This document shows, in pieces, positions 1-8,119 of a stretch of 64,000 nucleotides of DNA; position 1 is the stretch's first letter; every line of letters begins with the position of its first letter. The translations under genes were made by a program, and so were the position numbers. Source of the stretch: an uncultured Lachnoclostridium sp. (lineage in GTDB: Bacteria; Bacillota; Clostridia; Lachnospirales; Lachnospiraceae); contig CAMMSL010000008.1 in assembly GCA_946499505.1 (NCBI GenBank), forward strand, positions 1 to 64,000. Direction: 5' to 3'. Below the pieces are notes generated by a model. That model saw nothing but the letters and a program-made list of their open reading frames with translations, searched no databases and was not told the DNA's origin.

Positions 1-2204
1 AGTATGAGGTGACCTGCACCGGAGATGCCACAACGGGTTATACAATCACGAACAGCTATACTCCGGAGAAGACCAGTGTACCAGTAACCAAGAGCTGGAA
101 GGATAATAATGATCAGGACGGTATCCGTCCGAAGGTGGTTACGGTAAAACTTCTGGCGGACGGAGAGGATACAGGAAAGACGTTGGCACTGAATAAGGCA
201 AACAACTGGAGCAGCTCCTTTACCGATCTTGCAAAATATAAGGATGGAGAAGAAATCATCTATACAGTTGAAGAAGTCAGTGCAGAAGGATACGAGGCAG
301 TTATTGAGGGAAATGTGACAGAGGGATATATTATCACGAACAGCCACACGCCTGAGACAACAGAAGTATCCGGAAGCAAGACCTGGGATGATGCAAATAA
401 TCAGGACGGCAAACGTCCGGGATCTATCACAATCAATCTGCTTGCCAATGGTGAAAAAGTAGATGAAAAAACAGTCAGCGCAGATGACAACTGGAGCTGG
501 AGCTTCACAAACCTTCCGAAGTATGAGAACGGAAAAGAGATTACCTACACCATTACCGAGGATGCGGTTCCGGATTATACGATAGAGATAGACGGCTATG
601 ATGTGACCAACAGCTACACCCCCGGAAAGACCAGTGTAACAGTGACCAAGAGCTGGCAGGATAATAATGATCAGGACGGCGTCCGTCCGAATGAGATCAC
701 AGTGAAGCTGCTGGCGAATGGAAAGGACACAGGAAAAACGCTGACACTGAACGAGGCAAATAACTGGAGCGGTTCCTTTACTGAGCTTGCAGAGTATGAA
801 AATGGCAAGGTGATCGAGTATACAGTTGAAGAAGTAAGTACAGAAGGATACGATACAGTCATTGAGGGAAATGTGGCAGAGGGATATATTATCACGAACA
901 GCCACACGCCTGAGACAACGGAAGTATCCGGAAGCAAGACCTGGGATGATGCGAATGATCAGAACGGCAAACGCCCGGCATCTATTACTATCAACCTGTT
1001 GGCAAACGGAGTGCAAAAGGAAAGCAAAACAGTAACAGAGGAAGACAACTGGAGCTGGAGCTTCACAAACCTTCCGAAGTATGAGAATGGAGCAGAGATT
1101 ACCTACACCATTACTGAGGATGCAGTTCCGGATTATGCGACCGAGATAAATGGCTATGGTGTGACCAACAGCTACACCCCCGGAAAGACCAGTGTCATTG
1201 TAGCCAAGAACTGGAATGACGCAGATAATCAGGATGGCAAACGTCCTGAGAACATACAGGTACAGCTCTATGCGGACGGAAAAGCACAGGGAGAGCCTGT
1301 TGTGCTGAACGCCGAGAATAACTGGAGCCATATCTGGTCAGAGCTGGATGAAAAATCCGCAGGGAATACAATCAAGTATACCGTAAAAGAAGTCGGAGAA
1401 ACTGATGGTAAGATTGATTTCGACGGCGCTGAATATCAGGTGACCTACACCGGAGATGCAGCAACAGGCTATACAATTGTCAACAGCTATACTACGGAAA
1501 AAGTGGAAGTGTCCGGCAGCAAGACCTGGGAGGATAAGGGAAATGAAGGTGCAAGACCTGAATCCATTACAATCCGTCTGTATGCAGATAACAAAGAGAT
1601 TGACAGAGCAGCAGTAACAGCAGAAAATGACTGGAGCTGGAGTTTTGAAAATCTGCCGAAATACAGAGATGGCGGACAGGAGATTATTTACACGATCAGC
1701 GAAGACACAGTAGATAATTATATAACTGAGGTCGATGGCTACAATGTAACAAACAAATATCAGTCTGGTGCGACCAGTGTCAGTGTGGCAAAGCGCTGGG
1801 ATGATTCCGGAAATCGCGATGGAAAACGTCCTGACAGTGTGAAAGTCCAGCTTTACGCAGATGGCGAAGCAGTGGGTGATCCTGTCACATTGAACAAATC
1901 TAATGACTGGCGGTACACATGGTCAGAACTGGATAAACAGGCAGATGGAAAAGAGATTGCCTATACTGTAAAAGAAGTCGGAGAAAATAAAGGAACAATC
2001 GACTTTGATGGAACAAAATATAAAGTGACATATACAGGAAATGCTACAAAAGGATATACGATCACGAATAGTTACAATGCAGTCTCTGCCAGTGTTCAGA
2101 CCGGTGATGATACAAATATGAGATCAAATCTGGCTGTTATGTTTGCTGCTATGGCAGTGGCAGGAGCGGTAATGATCTTCAGACGCCGCCGATATAAAGA
2201 ATAG
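1..2204 (+). CDS. Cna-B repeat cell-surface protein, 5' end outside the window
   Basis: The reading frame is already open at the left edge (in frame from base 3), so this is only the C-terminal ~733 residues of a larger surface protein. It holds seven complete Cna-B-type beta-sandwich modules plus the tail of an eighth. Each has the pattern expected for intramolecular isopeptide bonds: a Lys in VTKSW or GSKTW near the start, a Glu in YTVEE or YTITED, and an Asn in TNSY or TNSH at the end. The C-terminus has a VQTGD motif (2094-2108), one hydrophobic helix and an RRRRYKE tail. This matches the non-canonical QTGD sortase signals of Clostridia rather than LPXTG. It is probably a wall-anchored stalk or adhesin; the ligand-binding N-terminus is not visible. 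Confidence 0.88.
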   Translation, partial: YEVTCTGDATTGYTITNSYTPEKTSVPVTKSWKDNNDQDGIRPKVVTVKLLADGEDTGKTLALNKANNWSSSFTDLAKYKDGEEIIYTVEEVSAEGYEAVIEGNVTEGYIITNSHTPETTEVSGSKTWDDANNQDGKRPGSITINLLANGEKVDEKTVSADDNWSWSFTNLPKYENGKEITYTITEDAVPDYTIEIDGYDVTNSYTPGKTSVTVTKSWQDNNDQDGVRPNEITVKLLANGKDTGKTLTLNEANNWSGSFTELAEYENGKVIEYTVEEVSTEGYDTVIEGNVAEGYIITNSHTPETTEVSGSKTWDDANDQNGKRPASITINLLANGVQKESKTVTEEDNWSWSFTNLPKYENGAEITYTITEDAVPDYATEINGYGVTNSYTPGKTSVIVAKNWNDADNQDGKRPENIQVQLYADGKAQGEPVVLNAENNWSHIWSELDEKSAGNTIKYTVKEVGETDGKIDFDGAEYQVTYTGDAATGYTIVNSYTTEKVEVSGSKTWEDKGNEGARPESITIRLYADNKEIDRAAVTAENDWSWSFENLPKYRDGGQEIIYTISEDTVDNYITEVDGYNVTNKYQSGATSVSVAKRWDDSGNRDGKRPDSVKVQLYADGEAVGDPVTLNKSNDWRYTWSELDKQADGKEIAYTVKEVGENKGTIDFDGTKYKVTYTGNATKGYTITNSYNAVSASVQTGDDTNMRSNLAVMFAAMAVAGAVMIFRRRRYKE
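69..2081 (+). repeat. Tandem Cna-B modules, seven units of three types
   Basis: Modules begin at about 69, 357, 627, 915, 1185, 1500 and 1770. Units 1 and 3 (96 residues), units 2 and 4 (90 residues, unit 6 a diverged relative) and units 5 and 7 (about 105 residues) form three families. Units 1-2 and 3-4 are near-identical at DNA level with a 558-bp period, indicating duplication of a two-module block. The fragment at the left edge resembles the 5/7 type. Confidence 0.85.
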
Positions 2205-2206
2205 CA

Positions 2207-2239
2207 GTTGAACTGCTGACAATTCCTCAGCAGTTCAAC
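2207..2239 (+). terminator. Hairpin after the Cna-B gene
   Basis: A perfect 13-bp stem (2207-2219 with 2227-2239, 7-nt loop) begins 3 bases after the stop codon. No T-run follows, so it may be a weak terminator or a 3'-end stabiliser. Confidence 0.5.
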
Positions 2240-2294
2240 AGTACGGAAAAATCGTACAGTTAAAACAGAATGGCGTCATTGCCTGAGAGTGAAT

Positions 2295-2374
2295 AAATTC
2301 CTCCGTTTTACAGATACTACAATTACTGACAGTAATAAGCATTTTATGTAGATATCTGTAAAACGGAGGAATTT
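2295..2374 (+). promoter_or_regulatory. Long 5'-leader hairpin sequestering the spoVT ribosome binding site
   Basis: Bases 2295-2316 pair perfectly with 2353-2374 (22 bp), and the stem continues with CTAC/GTAG after a single bulge. The right arm contains the Shine-Dalgarno GGAGGA (2365-2370) that lies 8 bases before the spoVT start at 2379; the left arm supplies CCTCC. The loop holds a separate dyad, ATTACTG-A-CAGTAAT (2322-2336). In mRNA the ribosome site would be buried; in DNA the dyad could be an operator. A short T-run (2372-2376) leaves a terminator role possible. Confidence 0.6.
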
Positions 2375-2378
2375 TTAT

Positions 2379-2921
2379 ATGAAAGCAACGGGAATAGTGA
2401 GGAGGATCGACGATCTGGGGCGTGTCGTCATCCCGAAAGAGATCAGAAGGACGCTCCGCATACGGGAAGGAGACCCGCTGGAAATTTTTACGGACCGGGA
2501 AGGGGAGATCATATTAAAGAAATATTCTCCGATCGGTGAGCTTGGTACTCTGGCAAAGATCTATGCAGAAAGCCTTTCCCAGACGCTCGGCTGCACAGTG
2601 TGCATCACAGACACAGATCAGGTTGTAGCTGCTTCAGGCAGTGGGAAAAAAGAACTGCAGGATCAGTTCATCGGCAGGGAACTGGATCGATTATTAAAAG
2701 ACAGAGGACAGCTCCTTGCGGGAAGCCAAGATTCGTCGTACATCAAAGTAGTACCGGACATGAAAGAATTTCGCGATGAGGCAATATGCCCTATCATAAG
2801 CGAAGGAGATGTGATCGGCTCGGTAGTGCTTTTAAATAAAGACCAGAAGAAGAAATTCGGCGAAGTAGAACAGAGAGTGGCTTCCAGCGCTGCAGATTTC
2901 CTGGGGCGGCAGATGTCATAG
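2379..2921 (+). CDS. spoVT: Stage V sporulation protein T, AbrB-family regulator
   Basis: This 180-residue protein matches SpoVT in length (B. subtilis form about 178) and organisation. Residues 1-50 form an AbrB/SpoVT swapped-hairpin DNA-binding domain (MKATGIVRRIDDLGRVVIPK), and residues 55-178 form a GAF-like sensor domain. In Bacillus SpoVT modulates forespore sigma-G genes; the same role is inferred here. The ATG follows GGAGGA by 8 bases, but that site is inside the leader hairpin described separately. The gene stands alone, with the TIGR04086 gene 120 bases downstream. Confidence 0.93.
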   Translation: MKATGIVRRIDDLGRVVIPKEIRRTLRIREGDPLEIFTDREGEIILKKYSPIGELGTLAKIYAESLSQTLGCTVCITDTDQVVAASGSGKKELQDQFIGRELDRLLKDRGQLLAGSQDSSYIKVVPDMKEFRDEAICPIISEGDVIGSVVLLNKDQKKKFGEVEQRVASSAADFLGRQMS

Positions 2922-3041
2922 GAGAGAAAACGTGCGTAATTTCCTTCTATATCATTATAATTTTGTCATAATCTTTTGTCTGCGGGCATATTATTTTATC
3001 AGTAGGACAAAGACTGACAAGTATGTTTCGGGAGGAAAAGG

Positions 3042-3428
3042 ATGGAAAAAAAGACAGGCGGAAGACAGGGAATCGAACAGAGAGCGGTTGATGTGCTCAA
3101 AGCACTTTTATGTGCCTATGTAGTGACTGGGATATTGCTTCTTGTTTTAACCTTATTACTCTATAAAGCTGGGCTGAGCGAGGAAAATGTTAATGCAGGT
3201 ATTATCCTGACTTATGTGATTTCTACCTTTTCCGGAGGATTTGTGATCGGGAAACTGGTTGGGGTGAGAAAATTCTTATGGGGGCTGCTTTTAGGAGTGG
3301 TTTATTTTGTGCTACTGCTGCTGATTTCATTGGGAATTTATCATTCGCTGCAGTCTGATCTGATGAATTTAGCTACAACCTTTCTGCTTTGTGCAGGAGG
3401 GGGGATGCTGGGAGGCATGATATCATAA
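3042..3428 (+). CDS. TIGR04086 family membrane protein
   Basis: A 128-residue hydrophobic protein with four predicted transmembrane segments (about residues 24-46, 51-71, 76-98 and 105-126), preceded by a basic N-terminal tail. The ATG follows GGGAGGAAAAGG. Family TIGR04086 is known to accompany the SCIFF peptide and its maturase in Clostridia, and here it lies 76 bases upstream of the SCIFF gene. Its function is unknown; a membrane partner for export or sensing is only a guess from position. Confidence 0.8.
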   Translation: MEKKTGGRQGIEQRAVDVLKALLCAYVVTGILLLVLTLLLYKAGLSEENVNAGIILTYVISTFSGGFVIGKLVGVRKFLWGLLLGVVYFVLLLLISLGIYHSLQSDLMNLATTFLLCAGGGMLGGMIS

Positions 3429-3437
3429 AAAAGTACT

Positions 3438-3466
3438 TTAAAATCCTCTTGTCCTGTGATATAATG
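3438..3466 (+). promoter_or_regulatory. Extended -10 promoter for the SCIFF gene
   Basis: TGATATAAT (3458-3466) is a consensus extended -10. A weak -35 (TTTAAA, 3438-3443) lies 17 bases upstream. Transcription would start about 30 bases before the SCIFF ATG at 3505. Confidence 0.6.
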
Positions 3467-3504
3467 TTACGAGTATAAGTTGAAGAAATAGAGGAGGACA
3501 TCAC

Positions 3505-3648
3505 ATGAAACACATTAAGACATTAAATACACAGACATTAAACAATACAGTAAAAAAAGGCGGATGCGGAGAGTGCCAGACATCATGTCAGTCAGCATGC
3601 AAGACATCCTGTACTGTAGGAAACCAGACCTGCGAGAACAGAAAATAA
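3505..3648 (+). CDS. scfA: SCIFF peptide, six-cysteine RiPP precursor
   Basis: A 47-residue peptide beginning MKHIKTLNTQTLNNTVKKGG, with six cysteines at residues 21, 24, 28, 32, 36 and 43. This is the defining pattern of SCIFF (six cysteines in forty-five residues), a precursor nearly universal in Clostridia. The leader is the N-terminal ~20 residues; the Cys-rich core is the target for thioether crosslinks made by the adjacent radical SAM maturase. A strong GAGGAGG lies just before the ATG, and the gene has its own extended -10 promoter. The biological role of mature SCIFF is not established. Confidence 0.95.
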   Translation: MKHIKTLNTQTLNNTVKKGGCGECQTSCQSACKTSCTVGNQTCENRK

Positions 3649-3680
3649 TCATATTCGCAGTAACAAAAGAACAATGGGGG

Positions 3681-3709
3681 AAGGCAGCGGTCTGATAAGC
3701 CGCTGCCTT
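3681..3709 (+). terminator. Intercistronic hairpin between the SCIFF peptide and maturase genes
   Basis: A perfect 10-bp GC-rich stem (3681-3690 with 3700-3709, 9-nt loop) has no T-run. It may protect the short peptide transcript from decay or partly attenuate readthrough, giving more peptide than maturase. Confidence 0.4.
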
Positions 3710-3784
3710 ATGCATGTCCGCCGGGGCCTGAAACGGGCAGGGACGGCACATGCTTTTGGATAAAAATGAAAGAGAGGTACCCTT

Positions 3785-5182
3785 GTGATACATCTGTATC
3801 AGAATAACGGATATAATATTGTTCTCGATGTAAACAGCGGTGCAGTACATGTGGTTGATCAGGAGGCATACGATGTGATCGGCGCCCTTGAGAAGCAGAA
3901 TGAGTTCCATACACCCGAGACATTGAGAGCTCCGGAAACAACAGCATATCTGAAATCAGAGCTGGGTGACCGATGTAAGGAGGAAGATATTGAGGATATC
4001 CTTGAAGCGGTTATTGCACTGACAGAAGAGGGACGCCTGTTTACCCGGGATGTGTATGAAGATTTTATCGATGAAGTAAAGCAGCGGAAGACAGTAGTGA
4101 AAGCGCTCTGCCTTCACATTGCCCACGACTGCAACCTTGCATGTAAATACTGCTTTGCAGAAGAAGGAGAATACCATGGAAGACGTGCACTCATGTCTTA
4201 TGAAGTGGGAAAGAAAGCTCTGGATTTCCTGATCGCGAATTCCGGAAAGAGAAGAAATCTGGAGGTAGATTTCTTCGGCGGGGAACCGCTGATGAACTGG
4301 CAGGTTGTAAAGGATCTGGTAGCATATGGAAGAGAGCAGGAAAAGATACACGACAAGCATTTCCGTTTTACTCTTACGACAAACGGTGTGCTTTTAAATG
4401 ATGAGGTGCAGGAGTTTGTCAACCGCGAGATGGACAATGTAGTCTTAAGTCTCGATGGAAGAAAAGAAATCAATGATAAGATGCGCCCCTTCCGGAACGG
4501 AAAGGGAAGCTATGATCTGATCGTTCCGAAATTCCAGAAACTTGCGGAGAGCAGGCACCAGCAGAAATATTACATACGCGGCACATTTACCCGGAATAAT
4601 CTGGACTTTTCCAACGATGTGCTGCATTTTGCGGAGCTTGGCTTTGAGCAGATATCCATCGAACCGGTAGTAGGAGAGGATACGGATTCGTATGCGATCC
4701 GGAAAGAGGATCTGCCTGTGATCTTTGAGGAGTATGACAAGCTGGCGAAGATCATGGTGGATCGGGAGAGAGAGGGAAGAGGATTTACATTCTTCCATTT
4801 CATGATCGACCTGGAAGGCGGACCGTGTGTGTCTAAAAGGCTGTCGGGATGTGGATCGGGCACAGAGTATCTTGCCGTGACGCCGTGGGGAGATCTGTAT
4901 CCGTGCCATCAGTTTGTAGGACAGGAAGAGTTCCTTATGGGCAATGTAGACGACGGAATTACGAAACCGGAGATCGCGGATGCGTTCCGAGGCTGCAGTG
5001 TCTATTCAAAAGAAAGCTGTAAGAAATGTTTCGCCAGATTTTACTGCAGCGGCGGCTGCATGGCGAATTCATATAAGTTCCATCACACAATCAACGATAC
5101 ATACGAGGTGAGCTGTGAGATGGAACGCAAGCGTGTAGAGTGCGCGATCATGATAAAAGCGGCTCTTGCCGATCAGGCGTGA
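3785..5182 (+). CDS. scfB: SCIFF radical SAM maturase with SPASM domain
   Basis: A 465-residue radical SAM enzyme. Residues 1-100 form an N-terminal peptide-recognition-like region. The CxxxCxxC cluster motif is at C116, C120 and C123 (DCNLACKYCF), followed by the core barrel. A C-terminal SPASM-type region carries many cysteines (GPC, SGCGSG, YPCHQ, SCKKCF, YCSGGC) for auxiliary 4Fe-4S clusters. Characterised homologues such as CteB form a cysteine-to-threonine thioether in SCIFF. The start is GTG at 3785, with AGAGAGG 7 bases upstream; no better ATG precedes the conserved N-terminus. It lies 136 bases after the precursor gene and 59 before secDF. Confidence 0.95.
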   Translation: MIHLYQNNGYNIVLDVNSGAVHVVDQEAYDVIGALEKQNEFHTPETLRAPETTAYLKSELGDRCKEEDIEDILEAVIALTEEGRLFTRDVYEDFIDEVKQRKTVVKALCLHIAHDCNLACKYCFAEEGEYHGRRALMSYEVGKKALDFLIANSGKRRNLEVDFFGGEPLMNWQVVKDLVAYGREQEKIHDKHFRFTLTTNGVLLNDEVQEFVNREMDNVVLSLDGRKEINDKMRPFRNGKGSYDLIVPKFQKLAESRHQQKYYIRGTFTRNNLDFSNDVLHFAELGFEQISIEPVVGEDTDSYAIRKEDLPVIFEEYDKLAKIMVDREREGRGFTFFHFMIDLEGGPCVSKRLSGCGSGTEYLAVTPWGDLYPCHQFVGQEEFLMGNVDDGITKPEIADAFRGCSVYSKESCKKCFARFYCSGGCMANSYKFHHTINDTYEVSCEMERKRVECAIMIKAALADQA

Positions 5183-5241
5183 GAAGAGCAGCGTCATGCG
5201 AAGATAAAACATAAAAGCGCAGAAGAAAGGAATGGAAAATC

Positions 5242-7602
5242 ATGAAAAAAAGCAGAGGCATATTGAGCCTGATCCTGATAGCAGCTGTCATGGTATTCCT
5301 CGGAGTGACCTCGATCCATGGACTGAACTCCAAGGGTATGGGAGCAGCCCGCAATATCAATCTCGGACTTGACCTTGAGGGCGGTGTGAGTATCACCTAC
5401 GAAGCTGTCGGGGATACACCGTCCGATGAGGATATGAAAGATACGGTTTATAAGCTTCAGAGACGTGTGGAAGAGTACAGTACCGAGGCTCAGGCTTACC
5501 AGGTGGGAGACAACAGGGTCGGCATTGAGATCCCCGGCGTACAGGACGCCAATGAGATCCTGGAAGAATTAGGACAGCCGGGCTCCCTGTATTTTATCAG
5601 ACATCTGGACAGTGAAGGAAATGAGAACTACACTTTAAATTCAGACGGAACAGGTTATGTACTGACAAAATCCATCGAGGAGCTGCAGGAAGACGGTTCT
5701 ATTGTTCTGACCGGTACAGAGGTGGAGAGCGCTACGGCGGGAGCTCTCTCCGATAAAACGACAAGCGCTACGGAGTACGGCGTTGACCTGACTCTGACAG
5801 ACGAGGGTACGAAAGCGTTTGCCGAGGCCACAAAGGAGGCATATAACAATAATCATGATTCCATCGCCATTTATTACGACGGCGATCTGATCAGTGTGCC
5901 GAGTGTCAATGCAGTTATTGAAAACGGACAGGCTCAGATTTCGGGAAATATGTCATATGAGGAAGCGGACAATATCGCTTCTACGATCCGTATCGGCGGT
6001 CTGAATGTAGAGTTAAAAGAGATCAGCTCCGAGGTGGTAGGGGCACAGCTTGGTCAGGAAGCGGTCAGCACCAGCCTTCTGGCAGGCGCCATCGGTCTTG
6101 TGATCGTATGTCTGTTCATGTGCTTTGTATATCTGCTTCCCGGATTCGCATCGAGTCTTGCGCTTCTGATCTACACAGGACTGATCCTTGTGCTTTTGAA
6201 TGCATTTGATATTACGCTTACTCTGCCGGGTATCGCAGGTATCATCCTCGGTATCGGTATGGCGGTCGATGCAAATGTTATCATCTTCGCCCGTGTGAAA
6301 GAAGAGCTGACAGCGGGGGCTTCCGTACACAGTGCGCTGAAAGCAGGATTCCACAAGGCTATGTCCGCAATTATTGACGGAAATGTTACAACCCTGATCG
6401 CGGCTGCAGTGCTGTGGTTCAGAGGAAGCGGAACGGTCAGAGGATTTGCGCAGACGCTGGCTCTTGGTATCGTGGTGTCCATGTTCACCGCACTGGTCAT
6501 CACACGATTGATCATCTATTCCTTCTATGCGATCGGCATCAGAAATGAGAAGCTGTATGCAAAGAAATTGAAGAAACGCAAACCAATCGATTTCCTCGGA
6601 AAACGCAGAGTGTTCTTCATTATTTCCATTATCATGTGCCTGAGCGGATTTGTAGGAATGGGAATCAATCATGCGCGCGGAATCGGCGCTATGAACTACA
6701 GCCTTGATTTCGTAGGCGGTACATCTACAACAGTAACATTTGATCAGGAATACACACTGGATGAGATTGACAGCGAGATGATCCCGGATCTGGAAGAGAT
6801 TACCGGAGACCCGAATATTCAGGTACAGACTGTTCAGGATACTACACAGGTAGTATTCAAGACACAGACTCAGGATCTTTCAGAAAGAGAAGCATTTGCA
6901 CAGTATATGTCGGATAACTACGGGGTGGCTGAGAAGGACATCGAGGTCCGGAATATCAGCGGTACTGTAAGCTCCGAGATGCGTACGGACGCGATTGTTG
7001 CAGTGGTCATAGCGACGATCTGTATGCTGATCTACATCTGGTTCAGATTTAAGGATATCCGGTTTGCTACCAGCGCGGTCATCGCTCTGGTGCATGACGT
7101 GCTCGTAGTACTGGCTTTCTATGTGATCGCCAGAGTGTCCGTCGGAAATACGTTTATCGCATGTATGCTGACAATTGTCGGATACTCCATCAACGCGACG
7201 ATCGTTATCTTCGACCGTATCCGTGAGGAGCTGAAGCTGAATAAGAAAGAGGATCTGAAAGAGCTGGTCAACAGATGTATCACACAGACACTGACCAGAA
7301 GTATCTATACGAACCTGACTACATTCATTATGGTCGTTGTACTCTACGTGCTGGGCGTAAGCTCCATCAAAGAGTTCGCGGCTCCTCTGATGGTAGGTAT
7401 TGCCTGTGGAGCCTATACATCCGTATGTATCACAGGAGCTCTGTGGTATGTGATGAAGATCCACACGGATGCATCACTGAAAGCCGCTGCAGTGAAGGCA
7501 GGATCCGAATCAGCGGAAAAAGCAGTTACTGATAAAAATGAGACAGCTGCACAGGGAAATACAACATCCAAAAAGCATAAGAAAAAGAAGAAAAGACATT
7601 AA
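5242..7602 (+). CDS. secDF: Fused protein translocase subunit SecDF
   Basis: A 786-residue fusion of SecD and SecF, the proton-driven accessory membrane unit of the Sec translocon. The SecD half (about 1-440) has the LGLDLEGG signature after the first membrane helix, a large extracytoplasmic domain, and five further membrane segments starting near residue 275. The SecF half (about 450-745) has LDFVGGT and its own six-helix bundle. The last ~40 residues are a lysine-rich tail (KKHKKKKKRH). The ATG at 5242 follows GAAAGGAATGG. It is adjacent to the SCIFF genes, a linkage common in Clostridia that hints at export of the modified peptide. A structured repeat element starts directly after its stop codon. 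Confidence 0.95.
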   Translation: MKKSRGILSLILIAAVMVFLGVTSIHGLNSKGMGAARNINLGLDLEGGVSITYEAVGDTPSDEDMKDTVYKLQRRVEEYSTEAQAYQVGDNRVGIEIPGVQDANEILEELGQPGSLYFIRHLDSEGNENYTLNSDGTGYVLTKSIEELQEDGSIVLTGTEVESATAGALSDKTTSATEYGVDLTLTDEGTKAFAEATKEAYNNNHDSIAIYYDGDLISVPSVNAVIENGQAQISGNMSYEEADNIASTIRIGGLNVELKEISSEVVGAQLGQEAVSTSLLAGAIGLVIVCLFMCFVYLLPGFASSLALLIYTGLILVLLNAFDITLTLPGIAGIILGIGMAVDANVIIFARVKEELTAGASVHSALKAGFHKAMSAIIDGNVTTLIAAAVLWFRGSGTVRGFAQTLALGIVVSMFTALVITRLIIYSFYAIGIRNEKLYAKKLKKRKPIDFLGKRRVFFIISIIMCLSGFVGMGINHARGIGAMNYSLDFVGGTSTTVTFDQEYTLDEIDSEMIPDLEEITGDPNIQVQTVQDTTQVVFKTQTQDLSEREAFAQYMSDNYGVAEKDIEVRNISGTVSSEMRTDAIVAVVIATICMLIYIWFRFKDIRFATSAVIALVHDVLVVLAFYVIARVSVGNTFIACMLTIVGYSINATIVIFDRIREELKLNKKEDLKELVNRCITQTLTRSIYTNLTTFIMVVVLYVLGVSSIKEFAAPLMVGIACGAYTSVCITGALWYVMKIHTDASLKAAAVKAGSESAEKAVTDKNETAAQGNTTSKKHKKKKKRH

Positions 7603-7609
7603 ATAAACT

Positions 7610-7925
7610 TCGTATTTTTCGTATTAGCAAAGTATCCGCCAGGAGACAGGTATTGCTAACGCACTCGTTTTCACTCGGTCGCAGCGTAGCGGTACATAAG
7701 AGCGCAAAAGACGCGCTCTAAGTGCCGACGCTGCTCCAACGGTGCGTACGCAATACCTGTCTCCCGGCTGCTTTCTTTCCTAGCCCGAAAAACAAATTTG
7801 AACGGAAGGATTAAAATCGGAACTTTATCGACTGAGATTTATTTGGATTCTGATTGATAAAGGATCGGTTAAGCCAAGGGTTCGAATTCGAGCCGCAATG
7901 ATTTCTGGTCCGCTTGATTAATATT
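7610..7925 (+). repeat. Structured intergenic repeat, copy A (after secDF)
   Basis: This non-coding stretch has an inverted-orientation second copy at 58377-58685. The core is a 131-nt hairpin (7638-7768): 7642-7656 pairs perfectly with 7750-7764, with inner arms around GCAGCGT/ACGCTGC and AGAGCGC/GCGCTCT. Shared flanks continue to a near-palindrome GGTTCGAATTCGAGCC (7879-7894) and a conserved block to about 7925. It starts within 10 bases of the secDF stop. Both copies lie just downstream of a membrane-protein gene in the same relative orientation, suggesting a 3'-UTR or terminator-like element, or a small mobile palindrome. Confidence 0.75.
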
Positions 7926-7929
7926 TATT

Positions 7930-8002
7930 TTCAGGATGCTCCCATGTCAAGCCTGCGAAGCACCTATTTACAGGCAAGGGCTTGACATGGGAGCATCCTG
8001 AA
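7930..8002. repeat. Perfect 24-bp inverted repeat
   Basis: Bases 7930-7953 are the exact reverse complement of 7979-8002, with a 25-nt spacer that contains GCCTG/CAGGC. An outer pair, 7901-7916 and 8016-8032, is also inverted with one base inserted. No T-run follows either side. It is absent from copy B of the neighbouring repeat, so it looks like a separate insertion or structured RNA. Confidence 0.7.
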
Positions 8003-8119
8003 GATATAAAGCAGACAAGCGGAACCAGAAATCTCTATAACTGGAAGTAGTTTTCTGCCTGATCTATAAATAAGTTCTTCTCGATTACTTTCTCCTTCAA
8101 CTGGTTTCTTTTACATTCG

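Noticed and set aside
671..937. Antisense open frame of 88 codons within the Cna-B gene
   Set aside because: A shadow of the repeat codon pattern on the opposite strand, with no ribosome site.
69..2081. Possible CRISPR or phage tail-fibre repeat
   Set aside because: The repeats are in-frame ~270-315-bp coding modules with Cna-B isopeptide motifs and no short spacer pattern.
2932..3123. 63-codon open frame with a hydrophobic start between spoVT and the TIGR04086 gene
   Set aside because: It overlaps the better-supported start at 3042 in another frame, has no ribosome site of its own and no recognisable family.
7879..7894. GGTTCGAATTCGAGCC, looks like a tRNA T-arm
   Set aside because: No T-stem of five pairs, no anticodon arm or acceptor can be drawn around it; the copy at 58407 is a plain palindrome.
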